Assembly: GCF_900103875.1 (NCBI RefSeq) | Contig: NZ_LT629705.1 | Location: 1,745,001 to 1,809,000 of the forward strand | Direction: 5' to 3' | Length of the DNA stretch: 64,000 nucleotides | Source of the DNA: Pseudomonas arsenicoxydans | GTDB taxonomy: Bacteria > Pseudomonadota > Gammaproteobacteria > Pseudomonadales > Pseudomonadaceae | Notes under the pieces: generated by a model | Databases searched by the model: none | The model's input: the letters and a program-made list of their open reading frames with translations, nothing else | Told to the model about the DNA's origin: nothing | Position numbers and translations under genes: made by a program | Shown here: in pieces, positions 61,242 through 64,000 of the stretch | How positions within the stretch are numbered: the stretch's first letter is position 1 | How the letters are laid out: each line of letters begins with the position of its first letter

Positions 61242-64000
61242 TCAATGCCGGGTGAGTTTGTTGTGCAGATCGGCAGTCGATTGCTGATCCAGCTCCAGCC
61301 AGAACACTTGCTTGCCGGCAATCTCCGCAGCCGCCGGCAAGCCATCGCGATACACCAACCGATTGCTCGCCAACGCCGGCACCTTGGCGCCGGGCAATAA
61401 GGTTCCGGCAAGGTTCAGCGGATCAACCCCGCACACTGCGATCAAACTCCCGTCCTGCGGCCGCCGCCGCACTTCACGCAGCAGGGGAATTGCCTCTGGC
61501 AACGCAAACTGCTCACCGGCCAAGCCACTGACGAATCGCCCACCCCGAATCTCGCCGCGAGCTTCCAGCCGATGGAACGTGCGCAGTAATTCCCGCCAGC
61601 TCGGCAGCCAGTCCGCTTCACGCTCCAGCAAGCGCCAGAACACCACGCCGTAGCGGCGCAGCAAGGTCATGGCGATATGTTCCAGCGTGTCGTTCGGCGT
61701 CGCCGCAGGGCGTTTGTTATCCACAACCGGCGCCGTCGGCCCGCGTCGCAACAAGGCCCAGCGCCCGGCATCGTCCATCCCCCCGACAAACGCACCGCGC
61801 CCGCGCCGGCTGCTGCGATTCTGCCGTTTACTGGCCGGGGTAATCAGCGCCCGCAGGCCGGCGAAGCTGTCGGCATTCACCAGCCCGGCGCCGACCAATT
61901 CCTGCAAGGCAATTTCCAGCTCCGCGCGCAGCAGGTGCGCCTCGTGAATCAGCTCATCGAAAAACAGTGCGCCGTGTTGGCTCAGCGCCTCGTGGACTTT
62001 TTGCGTCTTGGGCGAGAGTTCGCTGATCGGCGTCTGCTCGGTCAGGCTGCTCCAGAGCCCGACCTGGCTGCGCGGCAGCAACACAATCGGCGTGCTGCGC
62101 AGGGCCGTGCTGGCGGCCTTATTGCGCGCGGTCAGGCGCGTCCAGACCAGTTTGCCGCTGCGGCACAGGTCATCCAGCCAACTCGCCGAATAGCCTTTGA
62201 TCCGCGTTGGCAGGATGTCGCTGTCCCAGGCGGACGCGGCAGCGGGGTAGCCTTCGAACTGAGAGACGATGGCGGGCAACACCGCGCTACCCTGGCCTTG
62301 GGTGGCGGCGGACAGGTGCTGCCAGTCGAACAGAAATCGCATGAAATCCTGCAGCGCCACCGGCTCGATTTCCCGCCGCAGACGCTTAACCGTGTAGCGG
62401 TGAATTCGCGCCAGCAGATGCCGTTCGCACCATTCTTCCCCAGAGGCTCCCGGTGTGAATTGGCCGCGCAATACATAACCTTCGCGCTCCAGATGCGCGA
62501 GCGCTTGGGTGACTTGCGCCGTGAGCAGTCCCAACGGTTCGGCAATCGCTTCGAGCAGCAATGGACCAAAGGCGCTGAGCCGTGCGCGGATCACTTCCAG
62601 CAACGCTTCATCCGGCTCCCAGGCTTCATCGAACCCCGGCAACGCCTCAAGCGGTGGCAGCAAATCGGCCTGTGGATAAATCGCTTGCAGGCAAGTCAGT
62701 CGTTCCAGCGCCAGCCACAGCGATTGCCCTGCATTGATCTGCAAACGGCTGGCGCGCCCGCTGTGTGCAAGTGCATTCAGCCAGTCGAGCCAATGGGAAT
62801 TGGCTTGCGCCTCGGCTTCGGTGATGCACGCCAGGCTCATCAACGCTTCATGCATTTCATCGACACTGGTGGGCGTTGGCCAGGCTTCGTCGCGCACGGC
62901 CTGGATCGCTTCACCATCCAGCGCACCGAGGTCGTCAGTGGACTGCGGGTCGGTCCAGCGTCGGTTGAGCACCGCTTGAGTGCGGCGTTCTTCCAGCGGT
63001 GCATCGTCGAGAAAGGTGTAGGGGCGGGCGCTGAGAATTTCTGCCGCCAGTGGTGAAGGTGCCGGCAAATCGCGGCTGATCAGCCGCACCTCGCCACGTT
63101 CCATGCGCCGTAACAATGCGAGCCAACCTTCGCTGTCCATGGCCTCGTGCAGGCAATCGTCGAGGGTTTGTTCGATCAGTGGATGCTCGGGGATTTCACG
63201 TTCGCCGGCGAGGTTTTCCACACAGGCAATCTGATCGGGGAACACGCTGGCGATCAGGTCTTCACTCTTCATGCGCTGGATCTGCGGCGCGACTTTGCGC
63301 CCGCCGGTATAGCGCGGCAATGCCAACGCGACGCCGGCGTTCCAGCGCCAGCGCACACCGAACAGCGGCGCATCGAGTATCGCTTGAATCAGCAGGTGTT
63401 CGGCGGTGTTGCTGTGCAGATAGCGCCAGACATCATCGAGTTCGAAGCTGTGGCTGGTGGACAGCGACAGCACGATGGCGTCTTCGCTGGCGGCGGCTTG
63501 CAGTTCGAAATTGAAGGTGCGGCAAAAACGCTTGCGCAGGGCCAGGCCCCAGGCGCGGTTGATGCGACTGCCGAACGGCGTGTGAATGATCAGTTGCGTG
63601 CCGCCGGTCTCGTCGAAAAAACGCTCCATCAGCAGCGTGTCTTGCGAGGGCAGTGCGCCCAGGGTCAGGCGGGCACGGGCCAGGTAATCGACCAGTTGTT
63701 CGGCGCTGGCGAGGTTCAGGCCGAGGGTCTCGGTCAGCCAGTCGATGGCCGGTTGCAAATCGCCCTGCGTGGCTCTAAGCAGTTCATCGAGTTGCGCTTG
63801 CAGGCGCGCCACGGCAAACGACAATTCGGCGCTGCGCCCCGGCGCTTCACCGAGCCAGAACGGGATGGTCGGCGGCTGGCCCTGAGCATCCTCGACCCGG
63901 ACCTTGCCGGTTTCGACGCGCAGGATTCGGTACGAAGTATTGCCCAGCTGGAAGACATCCCCGGCGATGCTTTCCACCGCAAAGTCTTCGTTGACGCTTC
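61242..64000 (-). CDS. Lhr-type ATP-dependent helicase, C-terminal part
   Basis: The frame is open to the window end and its start lies beyond it, so about 919 residues of the C-terminal part are seen. It opens [20 protein letters not shown], the junction after the helicase core in Lhr (large helicase-related) proteins, followed by the Lhr barrel and winged-helix regions ([19 protein letters not shown]) and a long C-terminal domain ending LHNKLTRH. The Walker and DEAD-box motifs would be outside the window. Lhr proteins are 3'-5' helicases that act in DNA repair. Pseudomonas genomes carry a full-length homologue of more than 1400 residues. Confidence 0.88.
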   Translation of the reverse strand, partial: SVNEDFAVESIAGDVFQLGNTSYRILRVETGKVRVEDAQGQPPTIPFWLGEAPGRSAELSFAVARLQAQLDELLRATQGDLQPAIDWLTETLGLNLASAEQLVDYLARARLTLGALPSQDTLLMERFFDETGGTQLIIHTPFGSRINRAWGLALRKRFCRTFNFELQAAASEDAIVLSLSTSHSFELDDVWRYLHSNTAEHLLIQAILDAPLFGVRWRWNAGVALALPRYTGGRKVAPQIQRMKSEDLIASVFPDQIACVENLAGEREIPEHPLIEQTLDDCLHEAMDSEGWLALLRRMERGEVRLISRDLPAPSPLAAEILSARPYTFLDDAPLEERRTQAVLNRRWTDPQSTDDLGALDGEAIQAVRDEAWPTPTSVDEMHEALMSLACITEAEAQANSHWLDWLNALAHSGRASRLQINAGQSLWLALERLTCLQAIYPQADLLPPLEALPGFDEAWEPDEALLEVIRARLSAFGPLLLEAIAEPLGLLTAQVTQALAHLEREGYVLRGQFTPGASGEEWCERHLLARIHRYTVKRLRREIEPVALQDFMRFLFDWQHLSAATQGQGSAVLPAIVSQFEGYPAAASAWDSDILPTRIKGYSASWLDDLCRSGKLVWTRLTARNKAASTALRSTPIVLLPRSQVGLWSSLTEQTPISELSPKTQKVHEALSQHGALFFDELIHEAHLLRAELEIALQELVGAGLVNADSFAGLRALITPASKRQNRSSRRGRGAFVGGMDDAGRWALLRRGPTAPVVDNKRPAATPNDTLEHIAMTLLRRYGVVFWRLLEREADWLPSWRELLRTFHRLEARGEIRGGRFVSGLAGEQFALPEAIPLLREVRRRPQDGSLIAVCGVDPLNLAGTLLPGAKVPALASNRLVYRDGLPAAAEIAGKQVFWLELDQQSTADLHNKLTRH

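Overview
This window is chromosomal DNA from a fluorescent Pseudomonas, most likely of the P. fluorescens group. The signs are the gene order from an rRNA operon through birA, coaX, tRNAs and secE to ssb, which matches what is known of Pseudomonas, the close protein matches to recalled Pseudomonas sequences (CoaX, UvrA, the BfrA/FtnA ferritin), and the REP palindromes typical of this group in the right-hand third. No phage, insertion sequence or CRISPR array was seen.

Bases 1-34200 form the core translation and transcription block, all on the + strand: the 3' end of 23S rRNA and a 5S gene; birA, coaX and a SPOR-domain gene; tRNA-Tyr, -Gly, -Thr and -Trp; secE-nusG-rplKAJL-rpoBC; the str operon (rpsL-rpsG-fusA-tuf); and the S10, spc and alpha operons through rplQ. 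Promoters with near-consensus sigma-70 hexamers can be read before tRNA-Tyr (two), tRNA-Trp, rpsL, rpsJ, rpsH and rpsM. The last three sit directly at a hairpin or terminator.

Bases 34350-41500 continue the conserved order katA, ferritin gene, uvrA (- strand), a YajR-like MFS transporter and ssb: peroxide and iron handling together with DNA repair.

Bases 41500-49430 (- strand) hold the most interesting region, an expanded version of the E. coli yjfIJKLMC envelope-stress operon. In transcription order it is a DUF2170 protein with a possible ribbon-helix-helix N-terminus, a PspA homologue, a rhomboid protease, an unrecognised 87-residue protein, DUF2491, DUF350, a DUF1190 lipoprotein and a glutathionylspermidine-synthase-like ATP-grasp enzyme, followed by an OsmC-YcaO fusion. 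A putative promoter upstream is bracketed by two copies of the palindrome CTCACGCGTGAG, which looks like a repressor-controlled start.

Bases 49430-64000 are accessory metabolism and envelope genes: an isochorismatase-family hydrolase divergent from a GlxA-type AraC regulator; a DUF3182 protein coupled to an alpha/beta hydrolase; a tightly overlapping DUF72-ybhP-clsB-ybhN operon for phospholipid and membrane functions; an AraJ/YdhP-type MFS exporter; a large MscS-family channel; and the C-terminal part of an Lhr-type helicase running off the end. Inverted REP pairs (REPINs) fill four of the gaps here.
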